Assembly (NCBI GenBank): GCA_037447655.1
Contig: JBBHKE010001925.1
Coordinates: forward strand, 1 to 64,000
Length of the DNA: 64,000 bases
Source: Zygnema cylindricum
Taxonomy: Eukaryota > Streptophyta > Zygnematophyceae > Zygnematales > Zygnemataceae
Direction: 5' to 3'
The translations under genes were made by a program, and so were the position numbers. Numbering within the stretch: the first letter of the stretch is position 1; the number at the start of each line of letters is the position of its first letter. Shown one piece after another: positions 34,701 through 44,328 of the stretch. The notes beneath the pieces were generated by a model that saw nothing but the letters and a program-made list of their open reading frames with translations, searched no databases and was not told the DNA's origin.

Positions 34701-37700
34701 GTATTTTTTTATTTTTTTTTCATTTTGTTCTTGCTGATTATAAACGTTTCTTTCAAAGTTCCTGCGTTTTTATTGCCGATGTTTGTATGTCTTTCCTCCC
34801 CACCTCCCTCTTTTCTCTCTCCTCTCTCCCTCTCGCTCTCCCTCTCCCTCTCCTCTCTCTCCTCTTGTCCCTCGCCTCTCCCTCCCCGTCTCCCTCTCCC
34901 ACTCCTCCCTCGCCTCTCCCTCTCCCTCGTCCTCTCCCACTACTCCCTCGCCTCTCCCTCTCCCTCTTCCTCAGGCATTTCCTCCAGCAGTCCCAACTGT
35001 TTCCCTCGAATCTCCGCCTTTTCCCGTCTTCAAGTTACCCCAATTGAACCCTATATCGACCTCGAAAGACTTCACAACAATTGGTTCGAATCAAAGTATT
35101 ATAAAAAAGGACCAAAACTTTTTTATTTCTCCTTCAAATAATTTTTCTTGCGATAAATATGAGAAGAAAATTCAACAACTGACATCCATTTCAGCTCTTA
35201 AATCATTTTTCGACATTGGTCAGCAGTAAGTCAAAAACCCATATTTTTCTTTTTTTAAATTCTTCTTCTTTTTTGCAACTTTTTTTAATTTATATTCTGC
35301 AAAAATAGGAAAATATGAAATTTACCTCTAAATCCTACTCATGTTACCCTCACTAATCAAGGTGGGTGTTATATGGTGCCTCAATACAAAAACAACGTAT
35401 TTTTAGAAAATTCTATTAAAAATTCTAAGTGAAAATCTTTTTTGAAAACTGTATCATGTTTACCTTAACAACATCAAGTATTAACTCTTTTCATTTGTAA
35501 GATGGTCAACAAGATACAGTTACTATTCAGAAAAAAAAAAGTTTGCAGTTCAACCGTGACTTTGGTTTTGTCCATAAGTTGAGAACGAACCAAAATGTTA
35601 ATTGATTATTAATTAAAATAAGTTAATCAAATGAAAACAATCTGGTAAATTCTGCTTAGAGTCGGATTCTTCTTAGTGATTTGGGATTGAGTTTTGAGTT
35701 TGCTTTTTTCATCTTTTTATGTTTACAAAACTGGTCTTGTCTAGGCGATAAATGTTTTGATTTGTTCCTAAATCTTCCACAGTAGTTTATGAATTCACTT
35801 TTTTTAATTAATTAATTGATTAATTAATTCATCAATTCCTCAAATTCAAACCTTAAAATGCTAAATAGCAAGCCAAGAAAAATTCAACAAATGGTTTCTA
35901 CTCTCTTTTTTTTTTTTTTTTCCTTACCGTTTGTTTAATCGAACGTTATCTTTTGGTGTTGTTTTTTCTGTTTTTTTGCAGAGGTCCATTATCTGCTGGA
36001 AAAGCAAAACCGATCGAATCTGAAAGTTTTACCCTTACAAGAAATCAAATCGAATCGAGTGTCAAAGAAAACATAAATGGAAAAACAGATCTCTCCAAAC
36101 AAATGAACCTTTTCTCGCAAAACATACCAGGTTTGAAAGTTGACAACCAAGATAATATAAACCAGACCTATACAGACATACCGGGGCCTAAAAAAATAGA
36201 AGAAAACTATTCGATTCCAGTTTTTCCCAATGACTTAATTCCCAAAGAGTTAATTTCCAAAGAGTTAAACGGAACCAATGAAATTAATTCAAGTTTAAGG
36301 CGAGGATTTAAAATTTCACAAAATAGACCAACAGGTATATTAATGTCTGAGGTTCGAGATGCAAAAAAAGGTGTAATTTGGGATTCGACAGGAGACGCAT
36401 TAAACGGAAATTCGAGTCAATTTTTTTTACAAAATGTAAAACAGGAACAGAATTTAAGTCCTCCAAAACCTCCCAGTTTTAATTCTATCCCACAACAAAA
36501 ACCCAAAAATCCTAACATTCGAATTAATGGGTCCGCATTTACAGTTTCCGAAAATAATACCACAACTTCAAAAACGTTTTTTGTAAACAAAACACCAGAA
36601 TTAGCGAGTAATAATAGCATATATTTTCCAAAAAGCTCTCATCTCCCTATGACCGGTTATTTTCACGACAATCGGGTCATAAAAGACGATAATGGGTTCA
36701 TAAAAGACGATAATGGAGACTTCTTGCCTTTTCAAAAACCACAGGAATTATGGTGTGACTCCACCGGACCAAAACCGACAATAGTCCAACGCTCATATGA
36801 TACTCCCTCAATAAAGGATTTTGATAAATTGACATCAACTAGTCAACAAAATTCTTCCGGAGTCCTCAAAGTACAGAATTGCAATACCCAAACCACGAGT
36901 CTTTCAAAAGAATTCGACAAAAAAATAAATCCCGAAAGTCAATCACACAAGCTGTACAACGATGATGATCGGAAAAGTACAAAAAGTACAAAAAAAACGG
37001 CAAACGGTGGCCTGTCTATGGAGAATAGAAGTTATCAAGATTTTACTTCAGATCCCTGTGACGAAACCTCGAGTAAACGACAAAAAACAACGGAAATCGG
37101 GTCCTTGTACAGTATTAAGATACGGTCTGACTGTGTGAGTTCATCTTCCTGTACTGGAGTAGTTCCTTGTTCCCCTTTGGAATCCTCTCCTTCTCCTCCC
37201 TCCTTCTCCCTCCTTCGGTCGCGAGGCATTCTTAAACCAGGCGAGAATTTGAGACATGGAGATGATGTTAAAACATCAAAAGTCATCCTCTCAGTCAATT
37301 GCGAAATATGCAAAATAAATATTTTTTCCCAAGATATAGATAGTGTCGGAGGGGAAAATTTGGTCTCCGAAATATTCGTAAACAAACAGTTTTTAAATTC
37401 CTTAAAAAGTCAAGGCGATATAGGGAATCAAGGATCCTCGGCAATAAGACAACCTATGGGAGTTTTTGTTTTCGAGGCAAAACTCTTACAACCTTCGAAT
37501 ACGAGTCAGTCTCAAGAAGAGGAAGAGATTTGGTTTAAACCGGACGGATGTGTTTACAAACCAATCAAATGTGTTTTTTGTACAGAAAGAAATTTTATTG
37601 GAGCTCATGTTTTAGCCGCTGATCAACCTAATTCTTTTCTCGCCGGAACGGTGTGTCTCTCTCTCTCTCTCTTTCTCTTTTTCTCTCTCTCTCACACTCT

Positions 37701-40700
37701 CTCTCAGTTATTTTGATATTTTTTATCCGTTTTGCAACAACTTTATTTCTATGTCATGGTTATGGCTTTTGTTGGATGGAACGGTTTTTTTCGACGTCAA
37801 GTTATTTTGGCAATTCTTTCTTTTTTTTGCTAATGTATTTTTTTCTCATGATTATGGCTTTGTTAGGAGGTGGGTGAATTTCAGCCCACAAGTTTCCTCA
37901 TAACCATAAACAATATAATGTCATAAAATATAATATAATAATATAAATTGTTTCATGGTTACCATCATCAGGTTGGCTATATTCCTTGTCATACGATAAT
38001 GTAACCGGTTTCTATGGTTCAACTTTTTTTTTTTTGCTTCAATCATTGTACTTTTTGCCTCGAATTTTGCTTTTTTTTTTGGTAAATTGAGATTTGGGTC
38101 AAGGTATTTACTGAACAGTATTGTCACATAATTATTAAAAAGTTCATGCTTTTGGGTATTACAGTGCATCCATTCATTTTCCTCCCTTTTTTTTCTCATC
38201 CTAGCGAGGTACTCGTTCCGATTAAAGCTGCAACATATGGAATATAATGATGTATAATGTAAAATGTTTAATGTTTACTGTTTAATGTTTACAGGTTCTT
38301 TTATTGAAGGAACGTGTTTCGGTTCATACATCGAATACCGAAGATTTCGAAAAAAATGCTTCTGTGAGAGAATAATTTTTGTTTAGTTCTTTCCCACTGC
38401 ACTTGTAAAATGTAAATAAGAGAGGAAAGAAATCAGAAATGGGAAACAAGTGAACTGAAAGTGGAAAATAAAATGTGTTTTTTGAAAGATCAAATGCCTC
38501 CAAAGTACTGTCTGGCTACTTACTTAAATATTATTCAACGAACAATAGAAATTGGAATTGGAATTGGTGAACTCAAAGTTATCATTAATAAAATCTTTTT
38601 ATTTCAACTTCAAAACGGCTTACTATCACGAGACTTCAGTTTGTTTGATTAATTTTCGTTCCGGGAGGGAAAACAACTCTCCAGAATAAAAACACAGACA
38701 AAAAACCACCAATTCCACACGGCTGAAGACATTTTCTTTTCTCTTTTCTTTGAAAATGTCCTTTTTTTTCAGGAGGAAAAAAACATTTCCAAAAGAGATA
38801 CTATCTCAAAACCGCCAATTTATCCTGAATCGACACAAGCCCCGTACTCTCAAGAGTCAATTCCTACAACTCGATCGAAAACTCCCTTTGGTAATAATAA
38901 TCATCTGACCCCATTGCTTAGAGAAAATAACAATGAAAGTTTTCGAGAAGCCCACGAGGGAATCGAAATCGATGACCGCTTCAATACTCCAAAACGAGCC
39001 ATTACTTTTTCAAAAGAGAAAGTCAATCGATCTCCGTCTCATTTCGCAAGAGGTCAACCTTCGAGTACTGATTACTTTTCTACGGAACCATCGATACCTC
39101 AAAACATTTCGCAAAACATTTCGCAACAGTTTCGAAATTATTTATCGAATCCAGCAGAGGAAACCGTTCCTTGTTCTCCTTCATCTTCTTCTGAGCAATC
39201 TGATACCAAGGTACCTTCCTGTGGTCAAAAGAGAAGCTTCAACGAAATTGTATCGGAGATTCAGTACCCCATTGGTGAACGACGAGGACAATCGAGAAAA
39301 TTAAATAAGTCTGTATCAGAAATTCAAAAACATTCTGATAAAGGAATGAGAGCATCCTCTCCCTTTCCTCCACCCAGTGGGAGAAATCTTGAGGAGAAAA
39401 CAGACATAGTCAATACATCGATATTACCTACGAATCCTGATAAACATGTGACACCATCATGTGCTCGGGAAGCAAATGAAATTGTAACTAATGAAATTGT
39501 AACCAATGAAATTGTACCTACTGTCCCGGTTAGATCTCAGTCAGAAAACTTGGAAAAGGAAAAACAGGACATAAAAGTTAACAGATGTCGATCGGCTGGT
39601 GTAACAAGGCAAAGTAAATCGTCTGTTAGGGAGTCGAAAAGATCTCTGGAAAAAGTTACGGTGAAAGATTCTTTCGAACCCTTAGTATTGAAAGAAGCGG
39701 CAACTAATAAGCGACGGTCTTCATCAAAAAAACGGAAAAAAGTTGAGGTAAGCTCATTGGTTTTCATCTTGGAGTTTGCTAGAGGCCGATATTAATAGGT
39801 AATGTTGATGTGTTGAGTGTGAATGTCACTGTCATTTACAATGTTGATGTCAATGTCAATTGCAATCACTCATGTCGATGTTGATGCCTATGGCCATTTC
39901 ATTGTCGATGTCATTGTCGATGTCAATGTCGATTTCAATGTCAATGTCGATGTCAATGTCAACGTCCATATCAATGTCTAGATTGATGTCGATGTTGATG
40001 TGAATTGCAATGTGAATGGGAATTTGAACTTGAATAGAAATGTGAATGTGAGCACCGGTATGTGAAGTGTATGTGAATGTGGATGCAAATGCAAATGGTG
40101 AATGGGAACGAGAATGCGAATGTGAATGTGGATGTCAATGAGAATGGAAATTCGAATCGGAATGGGAATGGGAAAGTGAATGCGAATGCGAATGTGGAAA
40201 TGTCAATGTATTTGTGGATGTAAATGTTAATGCGAACAGGAATGTGAACAGGTATGTGAATGTGATGGTGAATGGGAATGAGAATGCAGATGCTGATGTG
40301 AGTGTGAATGAGACTGAGTGTGAAGGGGAATGTGAATACGAATGTGTAATGTGAACGGGAATGGGAATGGGAATCTGAATGTGAAGGAAAATTAAATGTA
40401 AATCGGAATCGAAATGGGAATGGCAATTTGAACACGAATGCGAATGCTAACGCAAATGCAAATGAATGTGAATGTGAATGGGAATGAAAAGGAAAATGTG
40501 AATGTGAATGTGAATGGGAGTGGATGTGAAGGAATGTGAATGGGAAAATGGGACTTTGAATGGAATTTTGAATGTGAATGGGAAAAAGAACGGGAATGTG
40601 AATGTGAATCTGAATGGCAGGTTGATTATGCAAATGTGGGAGTGACCGTGAATGAGAACGCGAATGGGAATGTGAATAGAAATGAGAATGCGAATGTGAG

Positions 40701-41181
40701 CGTCAATGTGAATGCGAATAGGAATGTGAATGAGAATGTGAATATGAATATGATTAAGAATACGAATGTGATAGGAATGTGAAAGTGAATTTGAATGCGG
40801 AATCCAAATGCGAATGTGAATGCCTATGTGAATGGGAATGGGAATGAGAATGGAAATGTAAAAATCAGAATGGGTTTTAATGTGGATACGGATGCGAATA
40901 CAACCGTGAATGAATGCGAACGGGAATTTAAATAAACTTTTGATTGTGAATGTGAACGGAACGCCAGTGGGAATGCAAATAAAAATGTGAATTAATGAGT
41001 ATGAATGCGAAAATACATCCTAATGTGAATCCGAATGTGAATGTTGATGGGAACAGGAATGTGAGTGTGGATAAAAAACCCTAGAAAACCCCTTAACAAC
41101 CGTTAAATTTCTTACATTGAAGTTTTTTCCCTCTTTTTTTTTCAGGTTGCAAAACAACTTTCCACCGATTGGTTGTCCTGA
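18522..41181 (+). CDS. FANCJ: FANCJ/BRIP1-family Fe-S DNA helicase (28 exons)
   Basis: ATP-dependent 5'-3' DNA helicase of the XPD/FANCJ superfamily 2 group. The family acts in the nucleus in crosslink repair and in unwinding G4 and fork structures. I joined 28 exons at GT-AG borders with every phase consistent, giving 5421 nt and 1806 aa. Visible motifs by residue: Walker A SPTGSGKT (55-62, K61); Fe-S cluster Cys 190, 205, 216, 255; DEAH 298-301; TSGTLSP 493-499; VSEGIDFAD 685-693; motif VI QAIGRCIRHR 747-756. The helicase core ends near 807. A long Ser/Asn-rich, low-order region follows, then a CxxC...CxxC module (Cys 1331, 1334, 1421, 1424). The tail is basic (KKRKK near 1790). The protein is longer than human FANCJ because of this C-terminal extension. 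A pentapeptide repeat (631-655) is unusual. The start is the first ATG after the telobox array. Exon 15 is present twice around an assembly gap; one copy was used. Confidence 0.92.
18905..19165 (+). repeat. Polypyrimidine tract filling intron 1
   Basis: About 260 bases almost wholly C and T on the gene's sense strand (CTCTCTCCCTCC-type), with a few TTTTT runs. Reading frames through it give only Ser/Leu/Pro low-complexity peptides. It occupies most of intron 1 but ends before the real acceptor at 19200. Confidence 0.9.
19490..19775 (+). repeat. Degenerate minisatellite AAATCAAATGT in intron 2
   Basis: More than 20 imperfect units of about 9-13 bases (AAATCAAATGTCAA, AAATCAAATGTGGA and similar) in head-to-tail order. 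Unit-to-unit drift shows an old array. It is not coding. Confidence 0.85.
20295..20480 (+). repeat. About 41-bp tandem repeat in intron 3
   Basis: Four to five units with the theme AAAGACCACAAA-AAAGAATAACAAATAGGACTTATTA. They are imperfect and all run in the same direction. They lie between exon 3 and exon 4. Confidence 0.75.
20655..20730 (+). repeat. Purine-rich tract in intron 4
   Basis: GGGAAAGAGAGGGAGAGAGAAGG-type run with purines on the sense strand, the opposite strand bias to most tracts in this gene. Confidence 0.8.
21360..21535 (+). repeat. CAATTGCAAAA/ACCCC degenerate repeats in intron 6
   Basis: Repeated short phrases (CCAATTGCAAAAAAACCCC, ACTTGCGAAAAAACC) directly after exon 6. 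They are imperfect with no fixed unit length. Confidence 0.6.
21712..21795 (+). pseudogene. Degenerate twin of FANCJ exon 7 (DEAH exon)
   Basis: After an AG at about 21711 the sequence reads, in the frame of exon 7, [25 protein letters not shown]. Real exon 7 (21909-22050) reads [25 protein letters not shown]. The preceding intron flank (T-rich, ending GGAAAACCAG against GAAAAACAG) is also similar. The second half of the exon, with DEAH, is absent, and a possible donor GTATAA follows. It is a decayed tandem exon duplication; inclusion would break the helicase. Confidence 0.82.
22245..22400 (+). repeat. TTTTCATTTGTTTAC repeats in intron 7
   Basis: About ten imperfect units of TTTTCATTTGTTT(A/C) in direct order, ending at the intron 7 acceptor (22401). 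It supplies the T-rich tract before the splice site. Confidence 0.85.
23034..23065. repeat. (AT)n microsatellite in intron 8
   Basis: Uninterrupted alternating AT of about 30 bases just upstream of exon 9. Confidence 0.9.
23415..23515 (+). repeat. GGTAATA heptamer repeats in intron 9
   Basis: Tandem variants of AGGTAAT / AGATAAT / GGCAATA over about 100 bases. Many copies of GGTAAT resemble splice donors but lack the following G. Confidence 0.8.
24090..24210 (+). repeat. Polypyrimidine tract in intron 11
   Basis: CTCTCTCCGTCTCTCCCTCTCC-type run beginning just after the exon 11 donor (24088), on the sense strand. Confidence 0.88.
25690..26050. repeat. ATACATATAT-rich satellite in intron 13
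   Basis: Over 300 bases of alternating ATAT with regular C insertions (ACATATATATACATATAT), then pure AT and a short GT run. Frames on both strands give only Tyr/Ile low-complexity peptides, so no gene is called. Confidence 0.9.
26815..27408 (+). repeat. Large duplication, copy A (intron 14 end, exon 15a and part of intron 15)
   Basis: Starts in a CT-rich run, passes through a purine-rich inverted stretch (about 26850-26945) and an AACCCTAAA-rich stretch (27045-27175), and includes exon 15a. It ends at the N gap after TTTTAGAT. It is almost the same as 27948-28530, with few substitutions and small indels. Confidence 0.88.
27409..27418. other. Assembly gap (10 N)
   Basis: Ten N bases. They fall exactly at the end of duplication copy A, inside a low-complexity region, so the local order and copy number of the flanking sequence are unreliable. 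Confidence 0.99.
27948..28530 (+). repeat. Large duplication, copy B, with exon 15b
   Basis: Near-identical to 26815-27408, including the 94-bp exon 15b (28333-28426), which encodes the same [14 protein letters not shown]... peptide. Splicing both copies in series would shift the frame (each needs two bases from exon 14), so only one can be used per transcript. Confidence 0.88.
28538..28716 (+). pseudogene. Partial repeats of the exon 15 3' end (15c and 15d)
   Basis: 28538-28579 repeats the last 42 bases of exon 15 (GCCTCTATGGAGGGATCTCA...AATAAACAG) with its donor. 28701-28715 repeats only AAGTCAATAAACAG with a GT after it. Each is followed by a diverged copy of the same intron start (TATTGTTTA...AATAATAA...TATTAAT). 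This makes a short tandem ladder of about 120-155 bp units. Confidence 0.8.
30600..30685 (+). repeat. 15-bp coding minisatellite in FANCJ exon 18
   Basis: Five to six tandem units near GGAAAAAACGTTACA encode GKN(V/A/G)(T/M/S) pentapeptides at residues 631-655. It keeps the reading frame. It lies in helicase domain 2 between the EP motif and VFFAVCRGK, a loop position that varies in length in the family. Confidence 0.9.
31195..31475 (+). repeat. Polypyrimidine and (CT)n tract in intron 19
   Basis: CATTCTC/TTTCTC repeats pass into a pure (CT)n of about 60 bases and then CCCTCTCC-type sequence, all pyrimidine on the sense strand. Confidence 0.92.
31630..31815 (+). repeat. (CT)n tract in intron 20
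   Basis: About 180 bases of CT-rich sequence that start within 10 bases of the exon 20 donor (after 31623). Confidence 0.92.
31864..32360. mobile_element. CACCG-type MITE inside FANCJ intron 20
   Basis: Ends TACACCGCCATCGCTAATAG and, inverted, TATAGCGATTGGCAGTGTA enclose about 497 bp. The tip is that of the intergenic MITE families. It may be composite, since inner CTATTAGTGTTATTGGTACTAAT sequence near 32290 looks like a second end. Confidence 0.65.
32881..33064. mobile_element. CACCG-type MITE inside FANCJ intron 21
   Basis: 184 bp with ends TACACCGCCCATCGTTATTAG and CAGTAACAATGGGCGATGTA. The interior contains GGACGTGGACTACAATCTTGCCACGTCTC. It lies wholly within an intron, 40 bases after the exon 21 donor. 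Confidence 0.75.
33975..34024. mobile_element. Minimal MITE relic in FANCJ intron 22
   Basis: Only about 50 bp: TACACCGTGTATCGCTCTTCGTG next to its inverse CACTAATAGCGATTCACAGTGTG. It looks like two terminal repeats with almost no interior. Confidence 0.6.
34795..34974 (+). repeat. Polypyrimidine tract in intron 23
   Basis: CTCTCCCTCTCCCTC-type sequence running directly into the exon 24 acceptor (TTCCTCAG at 34974), on the sense strand. Confidence 0.9.
39797..41065 (+). repeat. Degenerate GAATGT hexanucleotide array in FANCJ intron 27
   Basis: About 1.27 kb of hexamers such as AATGTG, AATGGG, AATGCG and AATGAG, starting as TCAATGTCGATG and becoming GAATGTGAATGG. The six-base period is kept although units vary. 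It fills almost all of the last intron. The translated frames (repeating EWEWEC or HSHSHF peptides) are by-products of the repeat. Confidence 0.92.
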
Positions 41182-43261
41182 TGTGAGGAGTTTTCCCTAA
41201 GGACTGTCAAACACTAAAAAACCCTAAAAAAAATCCTAAAAAATATCCTTAATGACTATGTTTTTTTGTCCTTTTCTCCATTCACTTGAAATAAAATGTT
41301 CATTTTTGTTTTCTTTTTTTCTTTTTTTCACAAGTTCGGTTTCCGAAGAGAATCTTTTGAGGTATAAATGATTTGTAAATCGGACTAAAATCTGAAATTT
41401 TAATTGGAATGTTTTCTTATTTTATGATCCGGATCTCTTCTTCTTTTGGGTTTTTTAGGGTGTTTGAGGGTTTTTTAGTTTTTTTAAGGGTTTTTTAGGG
41501 TTTTTACCACATCTTTTTTCATCATAATTAATACAAAATTAGTTCAGTTTTTATCAATATTCGTTTTAGTTTGGAAACATTTCGAGCCTAAAATTGTTCG
41601 TGTGTGCATGTGTAAGTTCAGTTTCAGTTCTCCGTTTTTTTTCTTTAGTGTATTTTTGTATCCATCCCAAAATTTCATGTTGTAATAGAAGTGAAGTTAA
41701 CATATATAAAATGCACTATAACCCTTGACTTTTACACCGTGAATTGTTTTCAGCGTCAATATCACTAATTCGGTGCTAATTTTTTTAATCGAGTCTCTAT
41801 GGTTTTTACTATAATTTACAACTAAATCTCTCACTCTTATGTTTATGTGGTTTTTACATCAATTGTTCAACTCTATTTGGTTCCTATTGTAGTCTCCGAC
41901 TAGACCTTCAACTCTATATGGGTTTTACTATAATACTTTTTGTGATCGGAACGTAGAGGGACATCGGTCAAAATTGCAATAATTGCCAAATATCGGTCAA
42001 AATTGACCTATGGTAACATTACATTAGGCGGTCCCAGTAAATGTACGGACAAATCTGTTGACAGCGTTTACTGGAAGTTCGCTCCATTTTGTCGGGCCAG
42101 TAACAAACCTTCCTCAATTATGATTGGCGCCACATAGGTTAGAGTCCAGATTCTGAAAATCTGGAAATATTCTTCAAACGTAAAATTTGAACATAATATC
42201 TGTACCAGCGGAGGTAGTTAATGATTTGTAAGAAAAGACAGCGGAGATAGTTAATGATTCGTACGAAAAGATTGCGGTTGGATTTTAATTTTTAAAATGG
42301 AAATCAAAATTTCGAAACGGCATGTCAAAAAGACGCTGCAAACTTTAAAGGTCGGTGGATGTCAGACGGAGCGTGCGAAGATACTTTCGGTTGAACTACA
42401 TACAGCGAGGCAAAAGGCGGCACATGGCATGCACGACGTGTAGGCTTGTGAGCGCTTGTTCAAAGTGGATGTTTTTTTTCTTTTTCACGTGTACCAATGG
42501 TACACTATCACTGTGAAGCAACTCTTCGCGAGGAGAGTTTCTTCACATTGGACGATGTGCGTGATTACTTCGCGGATCTCAAAAAGTGAAATATCCAACT
42601 GTCAAGAATTACGCCCACATCATTGGAGCATCCCGAACAGCTTTCCAGTAACGATGTTTCGTCTAACAAAAAAAAAATGGTAAGACTCTGTACGGCGCTA
42701 TACAAAAACGTATGGCGTCCAGTAACGAACCCCACTTTTCGTCTAATGGAATGTTACCCTAAGTCTTTCAAAGTCAACCTTAGGGTTAAGGGCGAAGGGT
42801 TTATGGCCCCTCTGGTACGGATACCGAACTTTCTCTGGTTAACTTGCAATTTATTGCTTTTGGCACTAGGAAAGGCAACAAATGGGATTCTTAACTCACA
42901 CGTACATGACTGTAGCTTTTGTTCCTACGTAGGACAGTTTTTAGTAATGTTGTGTATTGTTGTGTTGTGTACCACGATAAATAAGATAGCCAATATGTCA
43001 GTATCGGTAGCGGTATCGGTAAAAGTGGCTAATATGGTACGATAAATATAGTAATCGGGTCAATTCACCGATTTACTGGACGATAACCGACAACCGAGGG
43101 AAAGAGGGGAAGAAAGGGATTTGTAAAAAAAAATGGAGTGGGGAAATTTAGAATGGACGAAACAGAAAGTATACAGTGAACCGATATATCTAATATCGGA
43201 ATGTCAAAAAAGGTTCATATCGGTTAGGTGAAATAGTTACCATTTTTGTTTTTAAGCGAAG
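41182..43261. other. Intergenic DNA downstream of FANCJ
   Basis: The FANCJ 3' flank has ACCCTAAAAAA motifs (41213-41250), an AATAAA at about 41291, a TGTAA (green-algal-type poly(A) signal) at about 41374 and a TTTTAGGGTTTT run (41450-41510). At 41731 there is a lone MITE-like end, TACACCGTGAATTG. Around 42460-42600 codon-like sequence (VRDYFADLKK) may be an old transposase scrap, but I cannot assign it. Confidence 0.5.
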
Positions 43262-43450
43262 TATACCGTGAATCGCTATTAGTGTTGATGTTTTTTTTTG
43301 CCACTTATAGATCTAACAGTGATGATTAAAAGATAAACTTCTCAGCTTCCGATTGGCCGTCTCAAACTGAAAATTGGACAAGTGTGTACAGAGAAAAGAT
43401 GTTTTTAAGCGGCGAAAAAATTATTAACAGTAATAGCGGTACACCGTGTA
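43262..43450. mobile_element. MITE, family D, copy 2
   Basis: Begins TATACCGTGAATCGCTATTAGTGTT with TTTTTGCCACTTATAG inside, and ends GTGTACAGAGAAAAGATGTTTT...AACAGTAATAGCGGTACACCGTGTA. The right end carries a short extra duplication of the tip. Confidence 0.7.
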
Positions 43451-43809
43451 CAACTCTTCCAGCGAGATTTCCAGCTCTCGTGTTCCATGTCTGTACGGAT
43501 TTCCGGTTCTCATGTCCGATGTCTGTACGGCTTTATAGCTTTCGCATCACGTTTTGGTACGGATTTCTAGCACACGGTCAAATGTTTGTACGGATTATTA
43601 GCCTCGTGTGAGAATTTTGTACCATAGATGTCCTATGCGCATAAAACACACGGAGTAAACTAACGATTACAACGTACAGTGCGCATAAAACAATTTCAAA
43701 ATTTTAAAATTCGTTGGTAAAATTCGTACTTTTGTTTTACTTTTCAAATTTAAATATTTAAATATTCAATAGCCTAAAAAATTAAAATTTGAAACGTGCA
43801 ACCAACTAG

Positions 43810-44085
43810 AGGCGAGCGGCAGAATTTACGGCGATTCCAACGACGACTTCCTTCTGATGACGGAGTGGAGGACATAAAAATACGCGCGCGCAACTGAAGC
43901 AAAATGGCTCAAGGAAGCCGCCGTTGGAGACGCCATAAATTCCGCCGCTCGCCGTTCAGATAAAAACACGCGCGTGAGACACCATAAATTCCGCCGCTCG
44001 CCGTTCAGATAAAAACACGCGCGCGAGACGCCATAAATTCCGTCGCTCGCCACTCAGATAAAAATACGCGCCTGCATATGAAGCA
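43810..44085. repeat. 53-bp tandem repeat with inverted partner
   Basis: Three direct units of GACGCCATAAATTCCGCCGCTCGCCGTTCAGATAAAAACACGCGC type (about 43928-44080). The inverse sequence (GGCGAGCGGCAGAATTTACGGCG...) starts at 43811 and again at 44334. The outer parts can fold into a long hairpin. Units differ by one to four bases. Confidence 0.82.
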
Positions 44086-44109
44086 AAACTTTTGAAAAGT
44101 TCAACGAAC

Positions 44110-44328
44110 TACACCGTGTATCGCTATTAGAGTTAAGCGTTTTTCTTTACTTAAAACAACTTTTTACAGTACACACTTGTCCGATTTTTTATTAGAGACC
44201 GCCAGTTTAGAGGTGAGCAACTTATATTTCAATAGCGACCGTCCGATCAATGTCGGACAAACGTGCACGTAGAAACAAACTTTTAAGTGTTGAAAATATT
44301 ACTAACCCAAATAGCGATACACGGTGTA
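44110..44328. mobile_element. MITE, family D, copy 3
   Basis: 219 bp between TACACCGTGTATCGCTATTAG and ATAGCGATACACGGTGTA. It contains the ACACTTGTCCGATTTTT and GACCGCCA phrases seen in the other D copies. It separates two halves of the 43.8-44.4 kb inverted repeat. Confidence 0.8.

Larger units (their letters stand above)
18522..41181 (+). other. FANCJ: Exon map of the FANCJ gene
   Basis: Exons as joined: 18522-18885, 19201-19309, 20134-20209, 20537-20601, 21038-21082, 21242-21342, 21909-22050, 22402-22463, 23080-23156, 23557-23627, 24000-24087, 24547-24625, 25228-25323, 26603-26711, 27211-27304 (or the twin 28333-28426), 29289-29372, 29941-30097, 30531-30763, 31118-31162, 31595-31623, 32720-32841, 33267-33314, 34436-34560, 34975-35225, 35982-37650, 38295-38363, 38773-39747, 41146-41181. 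All introns are GT-AG. Every junction restores the reading frame and a residue expected from the family, for example split codons giving Cys 205, His 301 of DEAH and Gly 495. Least certain are exons 12-13 (weakly conserved) and the last exon (12 codons). Confidence 0.85.

Noticed and set aside
39971-40782. Long open frames on both strands in the hexanucleotide array (HSHSHF- and ECECEW-rich peptides)
   Set aside because: They come from a stop-free six-base repeat within a helicase intron flanked by good splice sites; not genes.
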